Below, one piece after another: positions 22,868-34,591 of a stretch of 64,000 bases of DNA (positions are counted from its first letter, which is position 1; the number at the start of each line of letters is the position of its first letter). The position numbers were made by a program, and so were the translations under genes. The notes under the pieces are model-generated. The model was not told the origin of the DNA. It searched no databases and saw nothing but the letters and a program-made list of their open reading frames with translations. The stretch comes from Butyriboletus loyo (Eukaryota > Basidiomycota > Agaricomycetes > Boletales > Boletaceae), in assembly GCA_038093515.1 (NCBI GenBank), contig JBBPSI010000115.1, positions 1-64,000 of the forward strand, given 5' to 3'.

Positions 22868-25800
22868 CTATGCAGCCACTCGAGACACGATCGTCCCACC
22901 ATACTCGAGGCCTCCCCCAGGCAGGAAAGCGTCCGGCGTGCTCTCGAACGAGATGGCTTTGCCCGACAACCCCTCCTCCATACCTTCTGCCACCACCGAC
23001 GCCGCCCGTTTCTTCCCCTTATCCCTGCGCCCCGTGCTCGCAAAGTCGACGGGCCCGATCACGGGTTTGACTCCCGCGGATGACGCCATCCGCATCACAG
23101 CACACAGTGTGTCATGCACGTCGCTCCCTTCCCAGTCAACGTCGGACACGATGTTTACCCAGGAGTAGTTGACTGCCCGGGGTTTCACCTTCGTCTTCTT
23201 ATCTTTGCCGTGTCCGCTTGTCACGGCTTCGTGGTAACCACTGTCCTCAAACGGGTGTTGGTCCTTGGCGCCTCCGAGGCGCAAGGCCCGCACACCAGCG
23301 CGGAAGTGGTCACCAGCTGTCGACACGACGCGGTCTGGTGTGTCGCCCACGAGAGTCGTAAACTGCGCGTCAAGATCTTGGCGTACTGGATCACGAACAG
23401 GTCGGCTGAGGAGTAACCTGCCTGCGTCCCATATTTCACGACCACCAATGGTATCGAAGATCGCATCAAGCCGAACACGAGATCGGGTTAAGTACGACGT
23501 GAGAGACACAATCGAGCCTTGTTCGCAGTCGTACGGTGTGAGTGGTAGTGGAGTGAAAGAGTAAGGGGTCGTGAATGCATTCTGATGGGATGATGACGAA
23601 GGGGGGGACGAAAGTTGACCTGACGAGAGTCCATGCGAGTAAGGGGAAGACAACGGGGTGGACGTAGTCGACCGAGAGAATGGAGAAGGTGAAATACTCG
23701 GGGAAGAAGAGGGCGAACGGGGAAACTGGATGGAAGGTGACGACCAGGACGACATGGCTTCCAATGCCGTGTTTGAGACATCAAACAGCGCAGAAAGGGG
23801 CATCGACATTACTGAGACGAAGAGCACTTCGTCTACTCCCCATTCACGTAGTCGGTCTTCAATGCGGCGCAGCGTGTTCCTTTGGTTATCGAGCTCCTTC
23901 TCTTCTTCCTCGTCTTTCAGTTCGTCTGGTAATTCCGACCGAATACCTGGTAACATAAACGGCACAGGCACGTGGGCCCATACAGACCATCCCTCGCGAA
24001 CAAGCATTTGGGCGGCAAGTGCACCTGCTCCATCGTGTGCCCGAAGTATGAGGACACGGGGTTTCGAATCCCAATGCTGAACCTGCGCGGCGAAGTCCTC
24101 CTGGCCTCCGCCCGCGATAAAGTCGTGCTTGTCACTACGAGGGGGGTGTATGGGGTGTAGTTCGTTGTGAGAATTACCGTACGGCAACTGCGATCTTCCC
24201 ATACTCTGCGTGATTTGATGGAATGTGCGAACAGCACGATACGCAGGAACTCCGCATAACGGTAGAAGAGCAAGCTCGTCGATCGTCAGGCATTCCTCAT
24301 CAACGGGAGGTGGCGGAGAGCCACGTCGTCTGGAAATATCACCGTCCGCTTCATTCGCTATCTCCGTTGGATGAACGGAAGTAAACGGATATTTCAAATG
24401 CATAAATGGATTGGGAACGCGATGGACATGATGCCGATCGGCGAGTATGAACTCGGCCAGTGCACCACACTACATGGACTGTGTCAATACGACTAGGCCG
24501 GGACAAGGTGCAATGGCTAACCTTGTGGACCGACATCAATCCAACCACCCAATCCCCGCGTTTTGCCACGTCTACGCCAACTTCCCATCCGACCTCCAAA
24601 ACACGGCCAACGAACGAACGACCGGGAATGTATCCCACGGGCGGACATCGTGCCTTGTCCTTCTCGTTCGCCCTTGGCATCTTCGTACCATACGGAGCAC
24701 CCGCAAGTGATGAGCTGGCGCGTGGAGGGTGGATACCCGTGAGACGCGCGTCTGTTGCATCTAAACCAACCCCCCAGACCTGTACCAAGACGGAACCACC
24801 GCCAACGTAAACAGGGGGAGTGCGATAAGCGGTAAAGCCAAGCGGGGAATCCGTATCCACTTGATGATTCTTGCCCTTGGCCGGGGTTGACGACTTGTCT
24901 TTGGAGAACCACGCCACGCCGAAGACGCTTCCGCGGGACCTGTGCGACTTGCGGGCTGCTCCGGAGCCTGCCGCAATGCCACGGACAATCTCGACGCTAG
25001 CCATGGTTGTCTGGGCGAGGCGTACACGGGATAGATCAACTTGATCACCGAGGCCGAGGCCGGCGCCTATGCTATCACGTACATTGGCACCAGTGGGTCG
25101 AACTTTGCCGATTTTCCAGACTCGGTCGGATCCATGGTCGAGCGCGAGGGAGGGCGAGGATGCAGCGCGAGGGAGGACAAGACTGGTATAGCCGCGGGTT
25201 CCAGTGGAGGGCAAGGTGTCATGCGAATCTGAAACGGACACGTGGGCGGCAATGGCGTCGAGGACATCGGAAGCGGGTAAGGTATAGGGTGACTTTGAGG
25301 TCGAGGCAGTAGCAAGAGAGAGTGTACTGAGCGGGTATGATGTTGAACTGGATGTACGTCGTGAACTTGAAACGAGGGAGGAATCGGGATTGGAGGTTCT
25401 GTTAGGTGGGTCGGGTGTCTGGTCGCTGGTGAGCAAGGGCGGAGATGAGAAGCTGCGTTGTCTGGTGAGTTTGGATGAGCGAAGCGGGGAAGACACGCGT
25501 GGCCTGTGATATGCGTCTGATGCGCGGTCAGGAAAGTCAGAGATGGAGACGGCGTGTTCTTGTGGAAAGATGTCATTAACATGGGAGAGAGAGGCCTCAT
25601 GGTCCGAGTCTTCCTCGACCTCGAGCAAGGCAGTCATACCGACGACAGAGCGGGCGGTGCTGATCTTTGCCTTGTTGATACCCTTGGACTTGGACGGACG
25701 CGGCGGGGGGAGATGCGGGAGGGACGCGGGCAGGCGGCACGGCAGTGAGGATGTAGAACGGGAGGCGGGGATTTGTACGGTCGGCTGCTTGGCAGCCTTT

Positions 25801-26283
25801 GACTTGGGTTTCTCGTCGTCGGTACGGGGTGCGACGAGCCAGCGGACATCTCTTGCCCAGTCCTCGTCGGTGTACGTAAGCTTGCGGTCGGTCGTATGAG
25901 GCATGTTGAGGGGCACGTGGTCGGGGAGGGAGGCGGAGGTGCGGACGGGGTCGGAAAGGGAAAGGGAAAGGGCAGAGGAAGCGGCGGATGTGGGGGGAGT
26001 AGTGGAGGGGGAGTTGGGCGAGGAGTGGAAGGGGGACGAGGCGGGGGTGAAGAAGGGCTCGTCAACGTCGTCCGAGTGTCGGAGGTCGAGCTGAGCGCAA
26101 GTGACGTTAAGAGAGAGAGGAAGGTGGGAATGTCCGCCGACGACTGACCTGGAGGGGTTCTCCGGATGTTCCACGGTATCTACGCACGTCCTGGATGTAG
26201 CAGATATCGTGCGTCGTCGCGGGCGCCGAGTATCGCTGGGAGGGTCTTCCTAGTACCTTTTGGAAGAATGTTGCCTTGACCAT
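22868..26283 (-). CDS. MDR-family (GroES/Rossmann) protein with long disordered N-terminus
   Basis: Three exons, 26283-26149, 26090-24522 and 24469-22868, give about 1,101 residues. The start MVKATFFQKVLGRPSQRYS at 26283 opens a conserved-looking 45-residue head; residues 50-450 are Ser/Pro-rich and disordered. A GroES-like domain follows (VLVQVWGVGLDATDARLTG, YIPGRSFVGRVLEVGWEVG, RGDWVVGLMSVHK), spliced to CGALAEFILADRHHVHRVP. Next is a Rossmann part with VLILRAHDGAGALAAQMLV, itself broken by a Ser/Pro insert of about 80 residues, and DAIFDTIGGREIWD. No zinc-ligand cysteine set is obvious, so catalysis is doubtful. Yeast Ast1, a membrane-trafficking member of this fold, is a possible relative; that is a guess. 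The family usually has about 350-450 residues. Confidence 0.8.
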
Positions 26284-26345
26284 CGTCGACGGTGACGAAG
26301 GCGGTGGGGGGGGGGGGGGAGGAGGAGGAAGGAGGGGAGGAAGGA
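26284..26345 (-). promoter_or_regulatory. Homopyrimidine/polypurine tract at the 5' end of the MDR gene
   Basis: On the minus strand a run of 14 C residues (26306-26319) followed by CCT repeats lies 23 nt before the ATG at 26283. Pyrimidine-rich leaders are common in fungal transcripts; the G-rich strand could form a quadruplex. Confidence 0.5.
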
Positions 26346-26442
26346 TGAGTAAAGATGAAAGATGCCTTGATGGATGGCACGCGGTTTTGTTTTTCCAAAT
26401 CCAGTCTGATTCGAAACCACTGACGTCACACAACCACAACTA

Positions 26443-28449
26443 CTACCGTCGTCGCTTTCCGCTCTCGACCGCAAACGACACCTTTCGTTTGCGCAGCTGA
26501 CCCCGGCCCGGTTGTTCCGCCTCCTCCTTATCACTCCCCGTATCCTCCTCCTCCTCCCTGCTCTCCTCCTCCTCCTCCTCCTCCTCCTCCTCTTCCCCCC
26601 ATTTCACATTCCACTCCACATCGCGCTTATCGCTCTCTCCCCCGTCCATTCTCACCAGCTTTACCCCGACTGCACTCCGCAGCTCCTTCCTGCTCCTCGC
26701 CGCTCCCAATACCGTCGCATCTCCTTCCATCGTCCCTCCAGACGTCCCCCCGGGCATGCTGTACCGCATCAACTTGCCTGTGCTCCAGTCACGCAGAACA
26801 ATCCGCGCTGCTCCCGCATGATCCGGCACGCCTCTCTACCACGCCATAAGCACGTCATATCCCCATCTAGCTTGGTTCACCTACCTTTTTTATCAGCCCG
26901 CTCACCCGTGCTAGCCCCGCAAGAAACCCGGCCAAGTCCCCAGGCAAAAACGCAGGCAAGCTGTACGCCAGCATCAGATCTTGCGTGTCGCCATGCGCCA
27001 CGATATGTGTCACTATCCGCACGATCAGTTCATAATCTCCATTGCATCCATTTCCACTTACCTCCAGACAGTGGATCTTTCAGTCGGTCGATCCGGCCTC
27101 TACACCGCAATAGAACATCACGTGCTCGTATCGCCTCTCTTTCCTCGTCTGTCAAGGTTGCTGCGCGCACAAATTGCAATCCAGGTGTGTCAATGAACCT
27201 CACTCTCCGTGCATCGTTGCTAGGCATTGTGACTACCACCTCTCGCGCGCTCGTCGTAGTATATGGCCCTTTGGCAGACACTGCCATGCGTGTATCGTAT
27301 ACCGAGAATACGTCTGAGCCGAGAATCGAATTGATAAAAGCCGATTTGCCGGACTAGTTGCTCATGAGATAAGTTTTGGACCTGGCTTGGCACTCACGTT
27401 CGTCACTCCAGTCACAGCAACAATGAGCTCCTCACTATTTTTCATCTGCGCCAGGTTGTCCAGGTGTGTCCAAACCTCAACAAGCCCTAGGGCATCATCC
27501 TTGGGCATCGGCTTAGTATTCATGTCCTGTGGTTCAAACGGTGTCCCAGAGGGCATGAAAGCAGATGACACCCTGAATGGTAATACCGTAAATGACGTCC
27601 GTAGGTGTACGAGCCATTGCACGAGCGATTCCCGTGGCACGGTGTCTATAATGTCATATCAGAGTCCGAGAACCCCGTCCACATGTCATACGCACCTGTT
27701 TTGTTCAGCAGCACCGTCAAATTGCCTTGTGCTGCTTCTACCAATGCGTCGCTTATCCCCGCGGCAGGATCTCGGGCATCGACCACGTGCAACACCATAT
27801 CAGCCTTTTGCACAACTTCAAGTAACGTTGAAGGACCGGGAAAAACGGGTATGGCGGGTATCCGTTCTTTGACAACATTGCTATTATCCTTGTTTTTCGG
27901 TATGGGGGCTGGTCTCAATGACATGATTCCATCAAACCCTTGACCATCTTTTTCCTCGACGTCAATATCTCGTGGAGTTGGGCTTTTCTCAGGGTCATTG
28001 CTATCGTCGCCCACTGCAGCTACGCGCTTTTCTTCTTTTCGACGTTGCCTCTCTGCAGCTGCCTGTTGTAAGATGATCAAGATGTCACATGAAGCATGGA
28101 TCGGACGTGAGCGTACTTGACGTCGTTGTTCCGCGACCTCTGCGAGGATCTGGTCTTTGTACGGAAAGCTATTCGGGATACCCGGATCTTTTTTCGATTT
28201 CTTTTGCACGACTGGCAGCGACAATCAGCGAGGACCTCGGGAACGAACACCAAGCGCAACGCACGCTTTCCGGAAGCCTTGTCCTTCCGAGCCTGTTTCT
28301 TGGTCTTTTTGTGGTGTTCGGAGACCTTGTGTTTGATCTTCTCCCGCTGGCGGGTCGTACCGCGCTTGGAAGTCCCTGCGATGAACTGATGAGACACGTT
28401 GAGTTTGTCGGGATGGCCATGGACACGCACTTTTTCGAATACGAGGCAT
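26443..28449 (-). CDS. NUG1: Nuclear/nucleolar GTPase Nug1 (60S export), YlqF-type
   Basis: Eight exons: 28449-28431, 28375-28265, 28211-28117, 28062-27696, 27645-27398, 27353-27062, 27012-26885, 26835-26443, giving 550 residues. It acts in nuclear maturation and export of pre-60S particles. The N-terminus MPRIRKRTSKRGTTRQREK with many Lys/Arg is the family's RNA-binding head; KKDPGIPNSFPYKDQIL is diagnostic. The G domain is circularly permuted: NKTD (G4) comes first, then GVTNSGKSAFINS (G1), then DTPG (G3). The C-terminus carries a Glu run of about 11 residues from a CTC repeat (about 26564-26593 on the plus strand) and ends in a basic patch RKRKVSF and GKRRR. It starts 72 bp from RPC40 on the other strand. 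Confidence 0.95.
26564..26593. repeat. CTC trinucleotide repeat inside NUG1
   Basis: An uninterrupted CTC (GAG on the coding strand) tract that encodes the polyglutamate stretch of Nug1. Likely length-variable. Confidence 0.8.
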
Positions 28450-28521
28450 TGGCAGATGGCAAAAAGACTAGATCTTACATAATCCATGTACAATCCCTCA
28501 TCTCCCCATCCGAGTTGCGAC
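28450..28521. promoter_or_regulatory. 72-bp bidirectional promoter NUG1/RPC40
   Basis: Only 72 bp lie between the start codons of two ribosome-production genes. A GATGAG core on the minus strand (28497-28502) matches the core of the PAC element known from yeast ribosome-biogenesis promoters. Whether it is used here is inference. Confidence 0.55.
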
Positions 28522-29860
28522 ATGGCTGGTTTCGATCCCAAACGCCATGTCGGCGTAAACCCAGAACGCGTGTCGCACCTCTCCTCGACGGACTATCCGG
28601 GACATCACCCAGCGCAAGACAATGCCTGGAACCTCGCCAAGTTTCAAAAGGTCTGCCCCTCTCTCACTCCCAGACATATATATTTCCTCACTCGCCCGAG
28701 GTCAGAGACTGACCGTCCGAGTCGAACGTCTCTCGGATCGCTCCATCGAGTTTGATCTCATCGGCGTCGACGCCTCCATTGCCAATGCCTTCAGACGTAT
28801 TCTCATCGCCGAGGTATGTCCCTACCGTGCTTTGCAGACGCACGACCTTGACGGGCTGCAGGTACCTACGGTGTGTATAGAACGCGTGTACATATGGTGC
28901 AATACTAGCGTCATCGCCGACGAAGTCCTCGCTCACCGCTTGGGACTCGTCCCCCTCCACGTCGATCCTGCCTTTCTGGACATGAAAGACCGTGAGCACG
29001 CTGTGCGCATGCAACCGCATAAACGTCCTCATCTCTTCGCCTTTTATAGCACAAAGCGATCAACCGACAGATAGAAACACGCTCGTGTTTCGGCTCAAAG
29101 CCACCTGCGAGCGTAGGAAAAACGCGCCGAAAGACGCGACGGATCCCAAGGCGCTGTTCATCAACTCGGAGATACTCTCCTCACAGCTTGAGTGGATTCC
29201 CCAGGGCGAACAGGGGAGTGTCATGTCTGTGGATCTACCCAGGCCGACGAACCCGAATATCGTCCTTGCGAAACTGCGCCCCGGACAAGAGGTCGATATG
29301 GAGCTGCATGGCGTGAAAGGTGTCGGCAAAGACCACGCCAAGTTTTGTCCTGTCGGTAAGCACACAGTTCCCCAACTGTACCACCCGAGCTGGTGATCAC
29401 CTCCTTCGCAGCCACGGCATCCTATCGTCTACTCCCCGAAATCATCCTCAACCCAGCAAAACCCGTGCCACCCGATCTCGCAGAAAAGTTTCAAAAGTGT
29501 TTCTCCCCGGGTGTCATTCGCGTCCACCCGCACACAAGTAAAGTCAGCGTGGACGCGAAATCAGCACGCCTCGAGTCGATGAGCCGTGAGGTATACCGGT
29601 ATCCGGAATTCGATGGCTGTGTCCAGCTTGCGCGGGTTCGAGATCATTTCCTCTGTGCGTGACGCTTCACCCCTTGTCGTGTATGCCTCACGCGTTTCTG
29701 TCTAGTCTGCATCGAATCAGAGGGATTCTACCCCCCAGAACGTCTGCTACCCGAGGCGATTCAGATAATGCGGACAAAAATCGCTACGCTACGTCGCGCG
29801 GCGGAAGCACTACTGCATGATACCGGTACGAGCGAAGATGCTGCAATGGCAGAGACATAG
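28522..29860 (+). CDS. RPC40: RNA polymerase I and III subunit AC40
   Basis: Six exons: 28522-28650, 28706-28813, 28862-28991, 29050-29355, 29412-29654, 29706-29860, giving 356 residues. This alpha-like subunit, with AC19, nucleates assembly of Pol I and Pol III in the nucleus. Family marks are IEFDLIGVDASIANAFRRIL (alpha-motif, about residue 60-80), VPTVCIERVYIWCNTSVI and DEVLAHRLGLVPLHVDP, and HAKFCPVATASYRLLP further on. The length and the absence of the extra zinc finger of Rpb3 favour AC40 over Rpb3. It shares a very short promoter with NUG1 and is convergent with the small gene ending at 29992. Confidence 0.95.
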
Positions 29861-29991
29861 ATGACTTGCACCGTGTGTTATAGCATCTTGCATACATGCG
29901 TTTTACAGAAAGACACTCGGAACATGGTAAAACATTCAGTGTAAGAAAGGGGGTAAAGCATCGTACCCCCTATATTTATCGTCACGACTGA

Positions 29992-30600
29992 TCACTGACC
30001 ATCCGATCTACCCTCTTGAGCTGTACGTGGAACAAAGAAATGAATCGGTGGCGTCCTATCCACCGACGTATAATAAAAGCTCGTGATACGGCGTTGGTCG
30101 TCCGCCTGCACGCTGGGATCTTGCTCGATCCTACGGAAACCGATCAGAAAAAGAGTCGATGGTACAAGCGGGTGCTTACTCGGCGCTGAAATGAACGTGC
30201 GTGAGTCTCTGTGCCGGGCCCGCGCGGATACGAAAGGGAAGGGAGCGCGTGACGACGAGCGCGCCGGCAACGACCGCAGGCTAACATACATCGTCATTGC
30301 GTCGTCGCCCCAGATCAGCCAACGGGCGACCAAAGATGGCTCTCTCACGACACGCACCTGTTCGGGTTTATCGTCGTTGGTCGAGATGAGCTCTGTATCC
30401 CAGGCCACGCTCACGTGAGTAGCCGCAGCCCGCAGTGAGAGCAAGTCGTCCTTGAACGTCTGCAGTGGGAGCACGACGTGGTTCAGACGGAGCTCGCAAG
30501 CGGGCGAGAACGCCTGGCCAAAGGCATCCTGAGTACTGGCACCCTCGTAGAGCGCTGTCAGACGAGATTGAATCCAAGATGTTGCGTTCGTTGATGACAT
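29992..30600 (-). CDS. Small conserved protein, possible NTF2/SnoaL-like fold
   Basis: Three exons, 30600-30358, 30280-30180 and 30130-29992, give 160 residues. The start MSSTNATSWIQSRLTALYEG at 30600 is followed by DAFGQAFSPACELRLNH, the joined middle exon AVVAGALVVTRSLPFRIRAG and the end IEQDPSVQADDQRRITSFYY. The pattern of a helix bundle followed by strands, and the small size, recall the NTF2/SnoaL-like fold; I believe similar 150-160-residue proteins are common in agaricomycetes, and I know no function. The unspliced reading is also open, but splicing restores the family-like core. An upstream in-frame ATG at 30687 would add 29 Arg/Phe-rich residues. Confidence 0.7.
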   Translation of the reverse strand: MSSTNATSWIQSRLTALYEGASTQDAFGQAFSPACELRLNHVVLPLQTFKDDLLSLRAAATHVSVAWDTELISTNDDKPEQVRVVREPSLVARWLIWGDDAMTMYVSLRSLPARSSSRAPFPFVSARARHRDSRTFISAPSKHPLVPSTLFLIGFRRIEQDPSVQADDQRRITSFYYTSVDRTPPIHFFVPRTAQEGRSDGQ

Positions 30601-31132
30601 GGCAACAGTTTGGAAGGGGGCAACGTCGTTGGTATGGAATCGGAATTGAGGCCTGAGGGGTGATGTGGAGAGGTAGCAGCGCAGCACCGATGGCGAAGAT
30701 GGCGGCTGTCCGAGTCGGTGTGAATTGGATACGAGTGAGACCGTATCGCCACAACCATCAAGACTCGAAACACGCCGACGATATCTTTTCTCGGAGACGA
30801 GAATTCCCGGGGAAACAATCTATTTTCTCGGCGACGAGAACGGCGTGCAGTGGTTGCGTTGTTCGCGGAACATCTGTCGTTTCAGATTCTCGACGCACCG
30901 AGTCGATGATTGGGACCAAATCGACCCCAGTCCGAAGCTTCGTGAGCAATCTCCGCAGCGTTACCATATAGACACCGTTGGTCGTGAAGAACATACATTG
31001 ACAGAACGAATTCGAAAGCAGAAACATGTACACAACCTTGTGCAGAGTAGTCCGGAGGTTCCACCTCTACATTATTCGTACTCGACATAGAATAGCCCAT
31101 TAGCCTACAGCTCACCCCCATGTGGATCTCTA
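30601..31132. other. Intergenic stretch, no gene seen
   Basis: Holds the promoter of the small gene starting at 30600 and the 3' end of the KDM3-like gene. The frames present are chance frames. Confidence 0.5.
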
Positions 31133-34100
31133 CTAGGTCTCGTTCATCTCCTTCTCCTGGCGACAACAGGACAACCAAGTGAACCACATCATCGTGCGGA
31201 GTTGAAGCACGTCTTCCTTCCACGCCATCGATTGGTTCTGCTCTCTAAACTCCTTCGTAAGTTGCTCACACCGCGCAATGTTCTCAGGGCTAACAAAGTC
31301 GACCGCAACCTTGACGCAATCTGCAAGGTTGCAAACCTAAAGTACGTCCGAGTCGAGTGGTGACAGGCGCAGCAGTGAATCAGGCTTACCTGATGCGCAC
31401 ACCCGGCGGGTATAAACACAGCCTCTCCCGGTCTCTGATATATCCTATGGCTCTTGATCCCGTACGTGTCAAAAAGTTCCTTCCTCAGCGCACTGTCAAG
31501 ATAGAATTGTTGCGAATGTATGGGATCATGCTGATACGACCCTTTGAACTTTCTCCGGAGGAAGAAACGCAGCCTATCTGCATCACTTGCACGGAAGAGA
31601 TCCCAGGCAGCACATCCAGGTTTCCCGTCTGGGGTGGGGCTTGCATAAGTCATAATGTTCACAGCGTCTGCCATATCCATATGCAGTCTCGTCGACCCTT
31701 TGCTGCCTGCAGACTCAAACGACGCCATCGCATTATACATCTTCGGACCTGCTTCATTCGTTAGCTATCACCCAGCCAAAGCCCTTGATTACGACATACC
31801 GAGGTCTGGTGCGACAGTATTACTCGGGAAGTGTGAAGCAATGTTGAGTGCTCCGTCTCGGCGGACATAACTAGGGACTGGTACAGCCCTGTTAAAGTCC
31901 TCGAACAGCTCCGGAAATGCAGTCTTGAAGTCGGTTGATGGTGGCCAATCCTAGAAACCACATTCAGCATCGCCAATCACCTATACTCACCGGAACTCGC
32001 CTTCAATTTCCAACACTCCACTCGGCCTTCGTACTTGCCGAACCACGAGAAGAACTCACCAACGGTAACGCGCTTATTCATATCAGACTGACACTCGAGT
32101 ATGAGACAACTTTGCGAGTTGTATTTCTGAAGGAAATATTCAGGCGTCCATTGAATCTGGAATTTTGGAAGGAGCTCAGTGACCACCATAGGATCTCCTT
32201 TAACCCAGAGAGGTCGGAATACTTCCTCTGTGAGCTCCGAGTCCGCGATAGTAATCGTGGGATGGAAGGGAATTTCCGATGACTCCGATGGAGTATTATT
32301 AGATGGAGGCTGCGTTTGCGCGCCCACATCACTGGCTGGAGCAACGACTGTCGCTTCCCCAACGTCAGACGGCGCAAGTATTTCGGAGATTGATGAATCC
32401 ACAGTAACTCCATTTGAAACCGCGCCCGTGCCCGAGTTTGGTGCGCATTGTGCGTTTTGAAGAGAGGGATCAATGGCTCCAATAACAGGAGCCTCGTCAG
32501 GATCCGGCTCTGCCAGGAGTACCTCCATATCCTTGATAGCTTGTGCTAGTTCAGATTTGCAGAATCGTGACATGGGAGAGAAATCCTTGGCATGATGCTC
32601 GTTCCTGCGCGTACAGGATAGGAAAAACGGGTTTGTGTGAGCATGTTTTTCCCGTCTAGCTTGCAGAGCTGCGATCTCTGCCTGCGTTGCGCCGGGTTTG
32701 TCTTCAGTCAAATCCTTGACCTGTTCAAAACATTCAGCGCATGCCTCGCGGCCACACAACCGGCACATCCAACTGCACGAGAATATCGAAGTCATGCAAG
32801 TATCTAGTAATATGCATCCGTTTAAAACGCATGGTTTCAACAAGCCGAGTCATGAATAAAACCCACCACACGTAGCACGAACTTCGCTCTCTCTCGTCCG
32901 CCGTATGATTTCGGGGTAAGTCAGGTGGTCAAGCTCTTGACGAAGTGTGGGTAACAAAGCCTTTGCAATCGTTCGCTGAGCTACTGTGAGCCGAAGAACG
33001 GGTAGATCAAATTACTGAATTCCACCTTCGTTCGCCGAATATGTTGCTCGGTAAGAGGTACATTCCACTGAACAGGGAAGTTCATACTTGGAGCATCAGG
33101 CCGCTGATTCTCCACGAAGCTGATACCCACGATGTTCCGCTGACCGTCCTTGAGAAAGAAGCGGATGCCTTGGAACCGGCATGTATCGCCAGCCCAGCGG
33201 CGCGTGCAGGAAACACACCGCGGGAATTGTTCTGATCTGTATCGATTTGACATGCAGCGAGCGAACTGAAGTTCAGGATGAAGCGGAGGAGCGGCTTCAT
33301 TCCCTTGCGCCCCATTCTCTGTTGGGCCACAGGGGCTTCGTTTAGGCGAAATGGTGGCAGGATCATTAGAGAAACCAACCTTCGCCAGCCTTCTCCTTGC
33401 CCTTATCGGCAGATGTTGAAGTGTAGGAGACAGTTGGCATGAGTTGCGCTACATGGAGATGAACGCGGGTCCTGATCTAGACGAGTGAAATCTGACCATT
33501 TTGAGCAGCAATCTGTGCTGCTTCGCTTCTTTTCCTGGCGTTATAACCACGTTTGGAGGATGCTTCAGCAGGGTAAGAAACAGATACTCGGAAAGTGAAG
33601 AGCAACTCCCACCGTTTCCGTCCGAGGGTTTCGCCTTTTTGGCCTTCCTCGATCTCTGTGAAGGCGGCTCCTCAACTTCTGATGATGGACGTTTCTGTAC
33701 CTGAGGTGGTGGGGGTGGTGGAGGAGGTGGATGGTATAGCATCGCCGAAAACACTGCGGGAGGTGCGTGCATTAATGCACCCACTTCAAACACAGGTTGC
33801 CCTGCGATCGGTGCAGTGAAGCGCGCGGCTAGACGAACAGAGGCTCGTTCAGCATGCTGTAAAGCTTCGTTTGAAGGACTCAGGAAGAGATGGGGAATAA
33901 TATAGAAATAACAATTACATGCGTGATGATGGTGAATAGGCTGTGGATGATGTTCTTGTGGAACATGGTTATATGGGTCTGCTCAAAGCGCAAAACGACC
34001 AGTTAGTGGAGGGTGCCAAGTAACTGACTGAACGCGCGACTGACTGTGCTGAGGATAGTCGCTTGATAATGCTAGGGAGGGCGCTTTTGGATTCAGGAAC

Positions 34101-34591
34101 ACGAGTACATGTCAAGTGGATGTTCGCTCACCAGTCCGTTCGTCAGAGTACATTGGTGCCACGATCGGGGATCCATAGGGGACGCTCGAAAGGTCGGGTT
34201 GTGGGGGCCATGGACCTGTTGGCATTGCAAAGTTTCCGTGCTCGTCCATCCTGGGCCTTGGCTGCCTCTGTGACATGTCTCCGTTCATCTCAGCATACAT
34301 ATGAGGCGGTATTGGATACGATCGACCGGTGGGCGGCCCGGCGTCAGGCCTGCGCTTCGGTGCGTTTGGATCATCGTTTACAGGTTCCCAGTTAGCGGCG
34401 CGGAGGTGAAAGGAAGAGCCAGATTCTGGTTGCTGGGAATAGGGACCATGCGGAGGATGCTGGGGATGCTGGTAGTGGGCAACAGCAGGAGAGGACGAAA
34501 GACTCGGGAGGTGATGTGGGTAAGCAGAGGAGTCGGAGGAAGGGTTGAGAAGCTGGCTGATGGAGGTGCGCTTGTCGTGCATGCCGTTCAT
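31133..34591 (-). CDS. JmjC-domain histone demethylase, KDM3/JHDM2-like
   Basis: Multi-exon gene starting at MNGMHDKRTSISQLLN (34591). The N-terminal third is Pro/Ser/His-rich (a run of nine prolines near 33710; basic RSRKAKKAK). A cysteine region PRCVSCTRRWAGDTCRFQGI follows, then a KDM3-type zinc finger with CDTC, WMCRLCGREACAECF. The JmjC domain has the iron ligands HMD (about 31683) and the distal histidine of AGCAHQ (about 31394), just before an intron at 31337-31389. KDM3 enzymes remove H3K9 methyl groups; substrate here is inferred. The intron at 31951-32000 has a GC donor (GCGAGT), required to join CWKLK to DWPPSTDF. The first intron (33979-34131) is unusually long, and some N-terminal exon borders are provisional. 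Confidence 0.85.

Noticed and set aside
26512..27357. Plus-strand open frame of 281 codons opposite NUG1
   Set aside because: NUG1 motifs on the other strand are unambiguous; the plus-strand frame is low complexity caused by the CTC repeat and has no family match.
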